Source of the DNA: Herbaspirillum sp. YR522
GTDB taxonomy: Bacteria; Pseudomonadota; Gammaproteobacteria; Burkholderiales; Burkholderiaceae_D
Assembly: GCF_000282575.1 (NCBI RefSeq)
Contig: NZ_AKJA01000015.1
Location: 1-64,000 of the forward strand
Direction: 5' to 3'
DNA length: 64,000 nucleotides
A program made the translations under genes and the position numbers. The notes below the pieces were generated by a model. That model made no database searches. It was not told where the DNA came from and was given only the letters and a program-made list of their open reading frames with translations. Positions 19,660-30,391 of the stretch are shown here, piece after piece. Numbering within the stretch: position 1 is the first letter of the stretch; each line of letters starts with the position of its first letter.

Positions 19660-20769
19660 ATGCAATCGTCCGATCGCCACCTTGATGCTCCCGTCGTCTA
19701 TGACCCCGCCTTCGAAACCATGGAGCCCGATGAACCGCAGACCGAAGCCGGCCTGATCGATGCCCTGACCAAGATTTCCGAGACGGTCTTCCGTCATTCC
19801 GAACATGCACAGCGCGCGGTCCACGCCAAGAGCCATGGCTTGCTGCGCGGCGAGATCGAAGTGCTGCCCGGCTTGCCGACGGCGCTGGCGCAGGGTGTCT
19901 TCGCCCGGCCCGCGCGTTATCCGGTATTGATGCGGCTGTCGACTTCGCCCGGCGATGTGCTGGACGACAAGGTGTCGACGCCGCGCGGCATGGCCATCAA
20001 GATCGTCGGCGTCGAGGGTGCCCGCCTGCCCGGCAGCGAAGGCGCCGTCACGCAGGACCTGGTGCTGATCAACGGCCCTTCGTTCTCGGTGTCGGGGGCG
20101 AAGAAGTTCCTGGGCAACCTGAAGCTGCTGGCCGCCACCACCGACAAGGCGCCGGAACTCAAGAAGGTCCTGTCGGCCGTGCTGCGGGGTGCCGAGAGCA
20201 TGCTGGAGTCGGCCGGTATCGAGAGCAGCAAGTTGATCGCGCTGGGCGGGCACCCGATCACCCACCCGCTGGGCGAGACCTACTACAGCCAGGTGCCGGT
20301 GCTGTTCGGACCCTACATGGCCAAGATCTCGGTGGCACCGGTGTCGCCAGAGCTGCAGGCGCTCGACGGCAGCCCGGTCGATCTCAAGGACAACCCGGAT
20401 GGCTTGCGCGATGCCGTCATCGGGTTCTTTGGCGCGTGCGAGGCGCAATGGGAGGTACGGGTGCAACTGTGCACCGATCTGCAGAAGATGCCGATCGAGG
20501 ATGCCGCCGTCGTCTGGCCCGAGGACGTCAGTCCCTTCCTGCCGGTGGCACGCATTACCGTGCCACGCCAGGTGGCCTGGAGCGGTCCGCGCTCGTACGC
20601 GGTCGACGACGGCATGTCGTTCAGCCCCTGGCACGGCATTGCCGAACATCGTCCATTGGGTTCCGTGATGCGGGTACGGCGGGCCGCCTACGAGGTGTCC
20701 AAGCGCTTGCGCGCGGCCCATAACGGCCGCAGCATCGACGAGCCCGCCAGCCTGGACGACTTGCCCGAT
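19660..20769 (+). CDS. Mini-catalase / catalase-like heme protein
   Basis: About 370 aa from the ATG at 19660 (GAGGC upstream). The distal-side motif QRAVHAKSHG puts the catalytic His at 55, and RVRRAAYEVSKR near 344 carries the probable proximal heme Tyr. The protein is much shorter than typical monofunctional catalases (about 480 aa or more) and lacks their N-terminal and C-terminal extensions, like the small catalase-related peroxidases and the allene-oxide-synthase-like branch. Peroxide or organic hydroperoxide is the likely substrate. It is followed 43 bases later by a YdeP-like oxidoreductase. The stop TGA is at 20770-20772. Confidence 0.85.
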
Positions 20770-20812
20770 TGAACCGCTACACCTTCAGACCAACCGAGCA
20801 GGAACATCGCAA

Positions 20813-23125
20813 ATGAAAACCAAGGACATCCCGGAAGAAGCCACCTTCCACAGCTATAACAATTCGGCCGGTGGCTGGGGCTCGGTCAAGGCGCTGGCGT
20901 CGAGCCTGATGCACGAACATGTGGTGGGCAGCGGCACGCGGGTGTTGATGAAGCAGAACAAGCCCGATGGCTTCGCCTGCGTCAGTTGCTCCTGGGCCAA
21001 GCCGTCCGATCCGCACCTGTTCGAATTCTGCGAGAACGGCGCCCGGGCCACCGCCTGGGAAATCACCGATCGCCGCGCCACGCCCGAGCTGTTCGCCCAG
21101 CACACCGTATCGGACATGCTGTCCTGGAACGACCTCGAACTGGAGGCCACGGGACGTCTCACGCATCCGATGCGCTACGACGCCGGTAGCGACCGCTACG
21201 TACCGGTGTCGTGGCAGGAAGCCTTCGACGATATCGGCGCCAGGTTGCGCGACATGGACCCCAAGCGGGTGGTGTTCTATGCCTCGGGCCGGGCGTCGCT
21301 GGAGACGTCCTACATGTACCAGTTGATGGCGCGCATGTTCGGCACCAACAACTTGCCTGACAGTTCCAACATGTGCCACGAGTCGACCTCGGTGGCCTTG
21401 CCCAAGAGCATCGGCGTACCGGTCGGCACGGTCGGGCTGGAAGACTTCGAGAAGACCGACTGTATCCTCTTCTTCGGTCACAACACCGGCACCAATGCGC
21501 CGCGCATGTTGCATCCGCTGGAAGAGGTACGCAAGCGCGGGGTGCCGGTGATCACCTTCAATCCACTGCGCGAGCGCGGCCTGGTCAGTTTCGTCAATCC
21601 GCAGTCGGCGCTGGAGATGCTGACCCCGGCGCGCACCGCGATCAGCTCGCAATACGTACAGATCAAGATCGGCGGCGACACCGCCGCGGTCATCGGCATG
21701 GCCAAGCACCTGCTGGCGCTGGACGATGCGGCGCAGGCTGCGCGGCGCCCGCGCATCCTCGACGTCGATTTCATCAAGCAGCACACCGCCGGCTTTCCCC
21801 AGTTCGAAGCGGTCGTGCGCAGCACCGGATGGGACGACATCGAATTGCACAGCGGCGTCACCCGCGCCGAGCTCGAAGCGGCAGCCGCTACCTATGCCGG
21901 CGCCAACGCCGCCATGCTGATGTACGGCATGGGCGTGACACAGCATCGCGAGGCGGTGCGCACCATCGGCATGTTGGCCAACCTGCTGCTCATGCGCGGC
22001 AATATCGGCAAGCCCGGTGCCGGCATCTGCCCCATTCGCGGCCACTCCAACGTGCAGGGCCAGCGCACCGTGGGCATTACCGAAAAGCCTGAATTGGTGC
22101 CCAATGACCGGCTGCGCGAGCTCTACCATTTCGAGCCGCCGATGGACAAGGGGCTCAATACCGTGGAGGTCTGCGAGCAGGTCCAGCAGGGCAACATCTC
22201 GGCCTTCTTCATGCTGGGTGGTAACTTCGTACGCGCCATTCCCGACCATGACCAGGTCGAGCCGGCCTGGCGCGAGATACCGTTGACAGTGCAGGTGGTG
22301 ACCAAGCTCAACCGCAGCGTGATCGTGCACGGAAAATGCTCCTACCTGTTGCCTTGCCTGGGGCGCATCGAGATCGACCGGCAAGCCAGCGGAGCGCAGG
22401 CGGTATCGATCGAGGACAGCACCGGCTGCATGCACGGTTCGCGCGGCATGGTCGATCCGGCTTCGGAGCACCTGTTGTCGGAGGCGGCCATCGTGGCCGA
22501 GGTAGCCAAGCGCATCCTGCCACCCAATCCCCAGGTCGACTGGGACGCCTGGGTGGCCGACTATGGGCGCGTGCGCGACGCCATCGAGGCCACCTGGCCG
22601 GACATCTTTCGTGACTTCAACCGACGCATGTGGAAACCGGGCGGCTTTTCGCGGCCGCTGGCCGCGCGTGAACGCAAGTGGAAGACGCCCAACCAGCTGG
22701 CCAACTTCATCGTGCCCGCAGGGCTCGATCCCGATCCCGACATGCCGGCCGATGCGCCAGGCGTGCTGCGCCTGATGACGGTGCGCGGGGACAGCCAGTT
22801 CAACACCACCGTCTACGGTCTCGACGACCGCTTCCGCGGCGTGTTCGGTACCCGTCGCGTGTTGCTGATGAACCGTGCCGACATGGACACGCTGGGATTG
22901 GTCCCGGGCACCATGGCGGCCGCCGAGACGGTGTCCGACGATGGCGTGCAGCGGCGAGTGGCGCGCCTGCGGCTGGAACCGTTCGATATCCCGGTCGGCT
23001 GCGTGATGGGGTACTTTCCCGAGCTCAATCCGCTGGTGCCGCTGTTTCATCACGCCAAGGAGAGCAAGGTGCCTGCCGCCAAGTCGATACCGGTGCGCAT
23101 CGTGGCCGAAGCCGTCGTGGTTTGA
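20813..23125 (+). CDS. FdhF/YdeP family molybdopterin-dependent oxidoreductase
   Basis: A 770-aa bis-MGD enzyme of the formate dehydrogenase-like superfamily. Features seen are CVSCSWAKP near residue 60 in place of a four-Cys FeS motif, YASGRASLETSYMYQLMARMFG, SNMCHESTSVALPKSIG, LFFGHNTGTNAPRML, and the C-terminal cofactor-binding domain (FNTTVYGLDDRFRG). The YdeP group is linked to acid and oxidative stress; the physiological substrate is unknown. Probably one operon with the catalase. Confidence 0.9.
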   Translation: MKTKDIPEEATFHSYNNSAGGWGSVKALASSLMHEHVVGSGTRVLMKQNKPDGFACVSCSWAKPSDPHLFEFCENGARATAWEITDRRATPELFAQHTVSDMLSWNDLELEATGRLTHPMRYDAGSDRYVPVSWQEAFDDIGARLRDMDPKRVVFYASGRASLETSYMYQLMARMFGTNNLPDSSNMCHESTSVALPKSIGVPVGTVGLEDFEKTDCILFFGHNTGTNAPRMLHPLEEVRKRGVPVITFNPLRERGLVSFVNPQSALEMLTPARTAISSQYVQIKIGGDTAAVIGMAKHLLALDDAAQAARRPRILDVDFIKQHTAGFPQFEAVVRSTGWDDIELHSGVTRAELEAAAATYAGANAAMLMYGMGVTQHREAVRTIGMLANLLLMRGNIGKPGAGICPIRGHSNVQGQRTVGITEKPELVPNDRLRELYHFEPPMDKGLNTVEVCEQVQQGNISAFFMLGGNFVRAIPDHDQVEPAWREIPLTVQVVTKLNRSVIVHGKCSYLLPCLGRIEIDRQASGAQAVSIEDSTGCMHGSRGMVDPASEHLLSEAAIVAEVAKRILPPNPQVDWDAWVADYGRVRDAIEATWPDIFRDFNRRMWKPGGFSRPLAARERKWKTPNQLANFIVPAGLDPDPDMPADAPGVLRLMTVRGDSQFNTTVYGLDDRFRGVFGTRRVLLMNRADMDTLGLVPGTMAAAETVSDDGVQRRVARLRLEPFDIPVGCVMGYFPELNPLVPLFHHAKESKVPAAKSIPVRIVAEAVVV

Positions 23126-23289
23126 ACCCGCAATTGTCCGATCCTGCCGACGTCGTCGGTGGTCGATTCCCACTTGCGAACAGGTGCCGCACCGACTGCC
23201 GCCCGGGGCTCGCCTTTCCTAGACTGGATGGGTCGGGATGACAGTAAGTGCGTCACCCCGCATCCCATTCATCTCGAGGAGGAGAAAAC

Positions 23290-23832
23290 ATGAAACACGG
23301 CACAATGAAGAAATCTGCAACCCTGCTGGCAGCAACCCTGCTGAGCCTGTCGGCGGTGGCACAGACCGGCGGCGTGGGCGGCAGCTCCAACGGAACCGGA
23401 GCCGGCGGCTATAACGCCGGCAATGGCACCGCAACCGGTACCATGGGTGCGACCGGCACTACGGGGTCGGGAACCACCGGCACCGGTGCGACCGGCACTG
23501 GCACCACCGGGACCGGCACTAACGGGACAGGCACTGCGGGGACCGGAACTGCCGGCACCAGTGGCAGCACGGCCGTTCCTACCGGATCGAGCACCGGTGG
23601 TACAGGCACCGGGACAGGGTCGACCGGCACCGGTGGTACCGGTAGCGCAGGATCGATCGGTGGCGCCTCTGGCGGTACCTCCGGTGGCGCAACGGGTTCT
23701 GGCGGGTTCGGCGCGGGCGCAGGTGGGTCCAGTGGCGGTGGCGCAACCGGCGGTGCCGGCGGTGCCGCAGGGGGTGCGGGTGCCGGAGGTGGGGCCGGTG
23801 GTGGCGCCGGCGGCGGTGGCGGTGGACGCTGA
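23290..23832 (+). CDS. Secreted Gly/Thr-rich low-complexity protein
   Basis: A 180-aa product. The first 25 residues form a signal peptide (MKKSATLLAATLLSLSAVA, probable cut after AVA). The rest is almost only Gly, Thr, Ser and Ala: TGTG-type repeats in the middle, then GGAGGG-type repeats at the end. Strong AGGAGGAGA ribosome site; the start could be 23290 or 23305. It resembles structural glycine-rich surface or matrix proteins by composition only. It follows the YdeP gene after 164 bases and may have its own promoter. Confidence 0.7.
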   Translation: MKHGTMKKSATLLAATLLSLSAVAQTGGVGGSSNGTGAGGYNAGNGTATGTMGATGTTGSGTTGTGATGTGTTGTGTNGTGTAGTGTAGTSGSTAVPTGSSTGGTGTGTGSTGTGGTGSAGSIGGASGGTSGGATGSGGFGAGAGGSSGGGATGGAGGAAGGAGAGGGAGGGAGGGGGGR

Positions 23833-23852
23833 TACGGCATAGCGTCCGGGTC

Positions 23853-24092
23853 TCAATGCACGTGTTGCGCGATATCCAGTTCGGCCAGGATCATCTCGAC
23901 CTGAAGGCACTGCAGTTTGAGGTCTTTCACCGCCTTACGGTACTGGCGCACGGTCTTGAGCGTCGGTACCGAATTCTCGTTGCGCACCGCGCGCACCGCT
24001 TCCATCATCAACCCCGACAGCAGCACCGACGCCGCGTCGTGGGTTCTCTTGAGTTCGGTGATGCTGGTAAGCAAGCTGAGTTTCTTGTCCAT
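23853..24092 (-). CDS. Small conserved-looking helical protein, unknown
   Basis: A 79-aa soluble protein (MDKKLSLLTSITELKRTHDA at the start) with heptad-like hydrophobic spacing and no membrane segment. AGGAG seven bases before the ATG at 24092 supports the start. The upstream leader holds two mutually exclusive hairpins (24199-24245). Function unknown; it borders the stress island. Confidence 0.65.
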   Translation of the reverse strand: MDKKLSLLTSITELKRTHDAASVLLSGLMMEAVRAVRNENSVPTLKTVRQYRKAVKDLKLQCLQVEMILAELDIAQHVH

Positions 24093-24327
24093 GGTGATCT
24101 CCTGACCGTTAGCCTGCTCTGACCGGGGCGACCGTGCATCGTTCCGGCCAAGCACGAACTCGCGCTGCGGCGCACTGCAGGTCGCGCGCCGTGTTCCGGA
24201 TAGTGTCGCAGATAGTGGCGTCCCGTGCTGCTGGACGACACTATCGCGCTATTGCACCGTTGCAACGCTGACGGGCTTGGCTCGTCGGCGGCTCGCGCGG
24301 CGGTGCATCATCCTGCCTTCGACCTGA

Positions 24328-25726
<1,399 letters not shown>

Positions 25727-26800
25727 TCAGAAGAACTCGACCGTGTCGTTGGTCGTGATGCCGGAGGTCAGGACGCCCGAATCGACCAGTTCTTCATAGA
25801 AGCAGATGCGGTTGCGGCCGCTTTTCTTGGCGTGATAGAGCGCCTGGTCGGCGTGGCCCAGGATCACCACCGGGGTTTCGCGGGAGATGCCCACGAAGCC
25901 CAGGCTGACCGTGACCTTGCCGACCTGCGGGAAGTCGTACTCCTGCACGTTCTGGCGGAAGCGGTCGAAGATCTTGCGGGCGTCGGTCAGCGTGGTGGCG
26001 CGCAGCAGGATCACGAATTCCTCGCCGCCAAAACGGAAGATGCGGTCGTGGCTGCGAAACGACGCGCGCAGGATATTGGCCATCAGGATCAGCACTTCAT
26101 CGCCATACAGATGGCCGTAGCGATCGTTGACCTGCTTGAAATGGTCGATGTCGACCACCGCCAGCCAGTGGCCCTTGGGTTCGTCGATGACCTCGCCGTC
26201 GTGGCGGCGATCATCCTTGTCCAGCGCATGCGATTCGGCCGGTGCGATGGCGAAGGCATAACGGGTGAACTGCTCGTCGAAGGTCTTGCGGTTGAACAGC
26301 CCCGTGAGCGCGTCACGCTCGCTGTAGTCGAGCAGGCTCTGGTAGTTGCAGTAGACGTGGAAGATGCCGTGGATGACGTCCATTATCTGCTGCTCGAACG
26401 GACGGTCGCTGCGGATCTCGACGCACGAATTCATCTTGCCATGCAGCCAGACCGGTAGCCATAGCACGTGCGAGCCGTCGTCGGCGGTCTCGAGGTATTC
26501 GTTGAGGTGGTTGCGGATGCACGCCATCATGGCCGGAAAGCTGGCCAGCGGCTCCTTCAGGTCTTCGCTGGTGTGGTCATCGATGGTATGCACGGCGCCA
26601 TCGCGGATGACCATTTTTTCCTGCACATAGTGCTCGTCGCGCATGGTGAAGATTTCCAGCATGCGGATGGCCTGGACATTGGTCAGCTGATAGAGCGCCG
26701 AGATGACGGAAACTGCCAGGCGGGAGTGTTCCCGGTGGGCGGTGATTTCTACCAGATGCTTGAGCAGCGGTTTTTTCATCTCGTCGTCGATGTCCTGCAT
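25727..26800 (-). CDS. GGDEF diguanylate cyclase
   Basis: A 357-aa cytoplasmic protein. Residues 1-155 form an unassigned sensory region with no membrane segment. Residues 160-335 form the GGDEF domain (YSERDALTGLFNR start), with the active site GGEEF at 258-262 and an intact inhibitory site RSHD at 249-252, five residues upstream. It therefore probably makes c-di-GMP and is product-inhibited. The N-terminal part resembles the unnamed regulatory half seen in other Burkholderiales GGDEF proteins, but I cannot name its signal. Confidence 0.93.
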   Translation of the reverse strand: MQDIDDEMKKPLLKHLVEITAHREHSRLAVSVISALYQLTNVQAIRMLEIFTMRDEHYVQEKMVIRDGAVHTIDDHTSEDLKEPLASFPAMMACIRNHLNEYLETADDGSHVLWLPVWLHGKMNSCVEIRSDRPFEQQIMDVIHGIFHVYCNYQSLLDYSERDALTGLFNRKTFDEQFTRYAFAIAPAESHALDKDDRRHDGEVIDEPKGHWLAVVDIDHFKQVNDRYGHLYGDEVLILMANILRASFRSHDRIFRFGGEEFVILLRATTLTDARKIFDRFRQNVQEYDFPQVGKVTVSLGFVGISRETPVVILGHADQALYHAKKSGRNRICFYEELVDSGVLTSGITTNDTVEFF

Positions 26801-27164
26801 GAGCCCATTGTTCTATGTATGGTCGGTACTCGGAGTCGGCTTCACCATTCACGCAATGTATCAGCACCATGCAAGAATCACGCCATCAAGCAAGCCAGGA
26901 AGCGAGATGATTTTACACGTTCGCACGCACTAGGATGAAGCAGTTTCTTTACTTTGAAACCGAAAGTTCCGTTTCCATTTCCGTGCAGAAATGTTGTCGC
27001 AGCGCGTGCAGCGGTTACGTTGCGATGGTGAGTCCTGCCCCTCTTTCTAAATGCATCTGGCGCATGGGAAGTTCCATCTGGCGCAGCGCGAGCCGTGAAA
27101 AAAAACCGCCCGGCGGGCGGCGGGCGGATTTTTTCAGAGGGGAGGGCGGTACGCCCGCTCGTTG
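26801..27164. other. Gap upstream of the GGDEF gene
   Basis: 364 bases. It contains the lpxO terminator (27098-27134) and a direct repeat CATCTGGCGCA at 27054-27064 and 27075-27085 (21-base period). No credible gene. Confidence 0.55.
27098..27134 (-). terminator. Terminator of the lpxO gene
   Basis: Stem CCGCCCG (27106-27112) / CGGGCGG (27121-27127), A8 on the left (U run on the minus strand) and T6 on the right, 30 bases past the lpxO stop. Confidence 0.8.
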
Positions 27165-28064
27165 TCAGGCGTAGATGATCAGCAGGGCCACCGCGATGAT
27201 GAGACCGAACTTGGTGATGCGATAGGCGGTCTTGTTCCAGTTCTTGAAGCGGCGGCGATATTGCCCGGCCAGCCAGACGAAGCGGAACAGCTTGTTGACG
27301 CGCCCGGTCTGGTCGCCCGTTTCATTGGGCGACGCCGCCGCCGTCATCATGGTGCGACCGAGCCATTGATTGATGGCCTCGGCCCAGCGATAACGCAGCG
27401 GGCGCTCGACGTCGCAGAACAGGATGATACGGTTCGTCTCGGCGCCATTCTGGGCCCAGTGGATGAAGGTCTCGTCGAACACCACGCTCTTGCCGTCGCG
27501 CCAGCTGTAGCGCTGGCCGTCGACCTCGATGAAGCAGCGGTCGTCGTTGGGCGTCACCAGGCCCAGGTGATAGCGCAGCGAGCCGGCATACGGATCGCGG
27601 TGCGGATTGAGGGTGCCGCCCGGGGCCAGCTCGGCAAACATGGCGGCCTTGACGCTGGGAATGCGGCGCAGGATCTCGACCGTGCGCGGGCAGAATTTCT
27701 CGGCCGAGGGGTGGCTGGCGTTGTACCACTTCAGGTAGAAGCGTTTCCAGCCGGCCTTGAAGAATGAATTGAAGCCGGCATCGTCGTTCTTCTCGGCGGC
27801 CTTGATCTTGGCCAGGTTCTGCAGCGCCACGGCTTCGTCACGGATGATTTCCCAGTTGGCGTCGATGAGGGCCAGGTCGTCGAACTGCCTGACCGACGGG
27901 TAGGGCACCGGCGGCACGCGCGAGAAGGCGTACATGAACAGGTTGATCGGCGACATGATCGACGAATGATCGAAGAACTGGCGCAGGAACGGCAGCCGCA
28001 CGCGCCCGCGGAAGTGGATGAAGAGAATGGAAAACAGGTAGATGAATACGATCGCCCACTTCAT
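27165..28064 (-). CDS. lpxO: Aspartyl/asparaginyl beta-hydroxylase family, LpxO-like lipid A hydroxylase
   Basis: A 299-aa Fe(II)/2-oxoglutarate dioxygenase. The iron triad is His155, Asp157 (NPHRDPYAG) and His202 (FIHWAQN). Membrane helices at both ends (MKWAIVFIYLFSILFIHF and FGLIIAVALLIIYA) fit an inner-membrane enzyme facing the cytoplasm. Length and topology match LpxO, which adds a 2-hydroxyl to an acyl chain of lipid A. AGAGGA precedes the ATG at 28064. Confidence 0.87.
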   Translation of the reverse strand: MKWAIVFIYLFSILFIHFRGRVRLPFLRQFFDHSSIMSPINLFMYAFSRVPPVPYPSVRQFDDLALIDANWEIIRDEAVALQNLAKIKAAEKNDDAGFNSFFKAGWKRFYLKWYNASHPSAEKFCPRTVEILRRIPSVKAAMFAELAPGGTLNPHRDPYAGSLRYHLGLVTPNDDRCFIEVDGQRYSWRDGKSVVFDETFIHWAQNGAETNRIILFCDVERPLRYRWAEAINQWLGRTMMTAAASPNETGDQTGRVNKLFRFVWLAGQYRRRFKNWNKTAYRITKFGLIIAVALLIIYA

Positions 28065-28338
28065 TGCATGGTCCTCTTGATGGTGCAGGCCGCAGGCCGG
28101 CGTGGCCTGCGGCATTGGCATGGATGCCATATGGTCTCGGATAGGGGGAGATCAAGTGCAGAACGCCGCCGTAGGGCGAAAGATACGCGCTGATGAGTTA
28201 GGCTCGCTCCCCTTTGTGCCGGCGCCAGGCGCTGGGCAAGCCAAGGATTCTACACCAACGCCGTGCAAGCAAATGTCAACGCAGCCGGCCCGCCCCGGCT
28301 TTGCGCTGCTGCCCTGCGCCATATCAAGGGTCGGATGG

Positions 28339-28370
28339 AAAAACGGACCGGGCGCAGGCGCCCGGTCCGT
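28339..28370 (-). terminator. Terminator of dadA
   Basis: A 12-bp perfect stem (28343-28354 with 28359-28370), 4-base loop, then a U4 run on the minus strand. Confidence 0.8.
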
Positions 28371-28395
28371 CGTCGATGTTGCGGCAAGGGTCGCT

Positions 28396-29706
28396 TCAGG
28401 CCGCCTGCTGGATGATGTGCGGACCCCGGTTCCAGCGCGGCAGGCCGGTGAAGGCGAAGTCGATCTCGGGCACCCGGCCGGCCACGATCTCGGCAATGGC
28501 GCGGCCCGAGCCGCAGCCCATGGTCCAGCCCAGGGTGCCGTGGCCGGTATTGAGGAACAGGTTGTCGATGCGGGTCTTGCCGACATAGGGCACGTTGGAT
28601 GGCGTGAGCGGGCGCAGGCCGGTCCAGTAGGTCGGGTTTTCATAGTCGCAGCCCTCGGGGAACAGCTCGCGGGTGCGGCGCGTGATGGCTTCGCAGCGGG
28701 TGGTGTTGAGCTCGCGGCCGTAGCCGTTCAATTCGCAGGTGCCGGCCACCCGCAGCCGGTCGCCCAGGCGCGACACCACCAGCTTGTAGCCGTCGTCGGT
28801 GAGCGATACGGTGGGAGCGGCATCGGGATTGGTGACCCGGTAGGTGGCCGAGTAGCCCTTGCCCGGGTACAGCAGCAGGTCGATACCCAATGGCTTGACC
28901 AGCTGCTGTGAAAAACTGCCCATGGCGACGACGAAGATATCGGCCGTCAACACCTCATGGCGGCCGTCCGGATTGATCACCTCGACCCCCGTGACGCGGG
29001 CGGCGGCGCCGGTGCCGGTGGTGATCAGGCGGGTGACCGAGGTCGAATAGCGAAACGCGACGCCGGCCTCGGCGCTCCTGGCAGCCAGGCCGGTGGTGAG
29101 CTTGTAGACGTCGCCCGATTCGTCGGTGGCGGTGAAGTCGCCGCCGACGATCTTGTTGCGAATCGACGCCAGTGCCGGCTCGATGCGCACCACTTCGTCG
29201 GCGCTGATCGATTCGCGCGGGCAGCCGAGGTCGCGCATCAGCTTGGCCGCCGGCAGCGACTCTTCGAATTCCTTTTCCTCGGTATAGAAATGCAGGATGC
29301 CACGCGTGAGATGGTCGTAACCGATGCCGGTCTCGGCCCGCACGGCCTGCAGGGTCTGGCGGCTGTATTCACACAGCGCGACGATGTTGCGGATGTTCCG
29401 GTCGGTGCGGGCGGCGGTGCATTCGCGCAGGAAGCTCACGGCCCATTTCCACTGCAGCCATTCGGGGCGGAAGCGGTACAGCAGAGGCGCGTCTTCCTTG
29501 CCCAGCCATTTCAATACCTTCATCGGGGCCGCCGGGTTGGCCCAGGGTTCGGCATGCGAGACCGAGATCTGGCAACCGTTGGCAAAGCTGGTCTCCTGCG
29601 CGGCGCCCGGTTGGCGTTCGATGACGGTGACGTCGTACCCTTGCTTGCTGAGGAACCAGGCGGAAGCGGTCCCGATAATGCCTGCGCCCAATACGATCAC
29701 TTTCAT
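28396..29706 (-). CDS. dadA: D-amino acid dehydrogenase small subunit
   Basis: A 436-aa FAD enzyme that oxidises D-amino acids (D-Ala best known) to oxo acids and feeds electrons to the respiratory chain. The dinucleotide fold VLGAGIIGTASAWFLSKQG starts at residue 5. The QETSFANGCQIS, WTGLRPLTPSNVPYVG and NTGHGTLGWTMGCGSGR motifs are characteristic of DadA. No alanine racemase is adjacent. A possible promoter (TTGGCG 16 bp TATTCT on the minus strand) lies at 29839-29812. Confidence 0.94.
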   Translation of the reverse strand: MKVIVLGAGIIGTASAWFLSKQGYDVTVIERQPGAAQETSFANGCQISVSHAEPWANPAAPMKVLKWLGKEDAPLLYRFRPEWLQWKWAVSFLRECTAARTDRNIRNIVALCEYSRQTLQAVRAETGIGYDHLTRGILHFYTEEKEFEESLPAAKLMRDLGCPRESISADEVVRIEPALASIRNKIVGGDFTATDESGDVYKLTTGLAARSAEAGVAFRYSTSVTRLITTGTGAAARVTGVEVINPDGRHEVLTADIFVVAMGSFSQQLVKPLGIDLLLYPGKGYSATYRVTNPDAAPTVSLTDDGYKLVVSRLGDRLRVAGTCELNGYGRELNTTRCEAITRRTRELFPEGCDYENPTYWTGLRPLTPSNVPYVGKTRIDNLFLNTGHGTLGWTMGCGSGRAIAEIVAGRVPEIDFAFTGLPRWNRGPHIIQQAA

Positions 29707-29910
29707 CTCACTCTCCCGGTCTCTGCGTGAACTGGATCACGGCGGCGCCGTGTTGCCAGAATGCTTGTGTTCATTCCATCGTCATCGATGGAAATGCGTG
29801 CAGGTATTGTAAGAATATCCGGATTGTCGATGTCGCCAATTCCGGCCAGTGTATTTTGAATATATTAAGCGCAGTGGCAGATTTTATTTAAAAATGAAAG
29901 AAAAAGGCAG

Positions 29911-30384
29911 TCAGCTTTGGTTTTTTGAAGAAGTGAATCGGGCCATTTCTTCCGCCACCGCGCGGGTGACGGTTTCGGCCAGCGCCTGGCGCAGGCCTTC
30001 CTTGATGCGCTGCGTCAGTATGTCGCCCAGGTTGTCCATCGTCAGCGCCAGTTGGTCACGCAAGTGCTGCTGCACCACGGTATCGGCTTGCGCCAGCAGG
30101 TTCTGCAGCACGTTTTCGCGAATTTCCTGTTCCCAGTTGCGATATTGCTCGGCCACCGGGCTGAACGGCTCGGGCGCGAACGATTGTGCCGGCGGCTGGT
30201 AATTGGCGCTTTCCGGCGCCTGCCAGAAAGCACCGGGCTGGGGGGCAGAGGCGTAATCGGGGGCGCCGGCGTCGGCTTGCGCCACATAGGCCGGGGGCAT
30301 CGGTATCGACTGCTGCGGCAGCACCTGGGGCGCCACCGGGATGATCTCGGTCAGCAGCGGAATGTTGTGGTCGTCGTGGTTCAT
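29911..30384 (-). CDS. Unknown protein encoded with holC
   Basis: A 157-aa protein whose first 85 residues are Pro/Ala/Gln-rich and disordered. The last 70 are Glu/Gln/Leu-rich amphipathic helix (VLQNLLAQADTVVQQHL... and EGLRQALAETVTRAVAEEMA). Its start lies 7 bases after the holC stop, so the two are co-transcribed. Burkholderiales often carry an uncharacterised gene here (possibly DUF2486); that assignment is from memory and not verified. Confidence 0.7.
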   Translation of the reverse strand: MNHDDHNIPLLTEIIPVAPQVLPQQSIPMPPAYVAQADAGAPDYASAPQPGAFWQAPESANYQPPAQSFAPEPFSPVAEQYRNWEQEIRENVLQNLLAQADTVVQQHLRDQLALTMDNLGDILTQRIKEGLRQALAETVTRAVAEEMARFTSSKNQS

Positions 30385-30391
30385 GGCGGGT

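Noticed and set aside
20777-23173. 798-codon minus-strand frame
   Set aside because: Shadow of the molybdopterin oxidoreductase gene.
23409-23840. Pro/Val-rich minus-strand frame opposite the Gly/Thr-rich gene
   Set aside because: Mirror of the repeat; the plus strand has the signal peptide and the strong ribosome site.
26935-27174. 79-codon plus-strand frame
   Set aside because: Runs through the lpxO terminator hairpin; composition unlike a real protein; no ribosome site.
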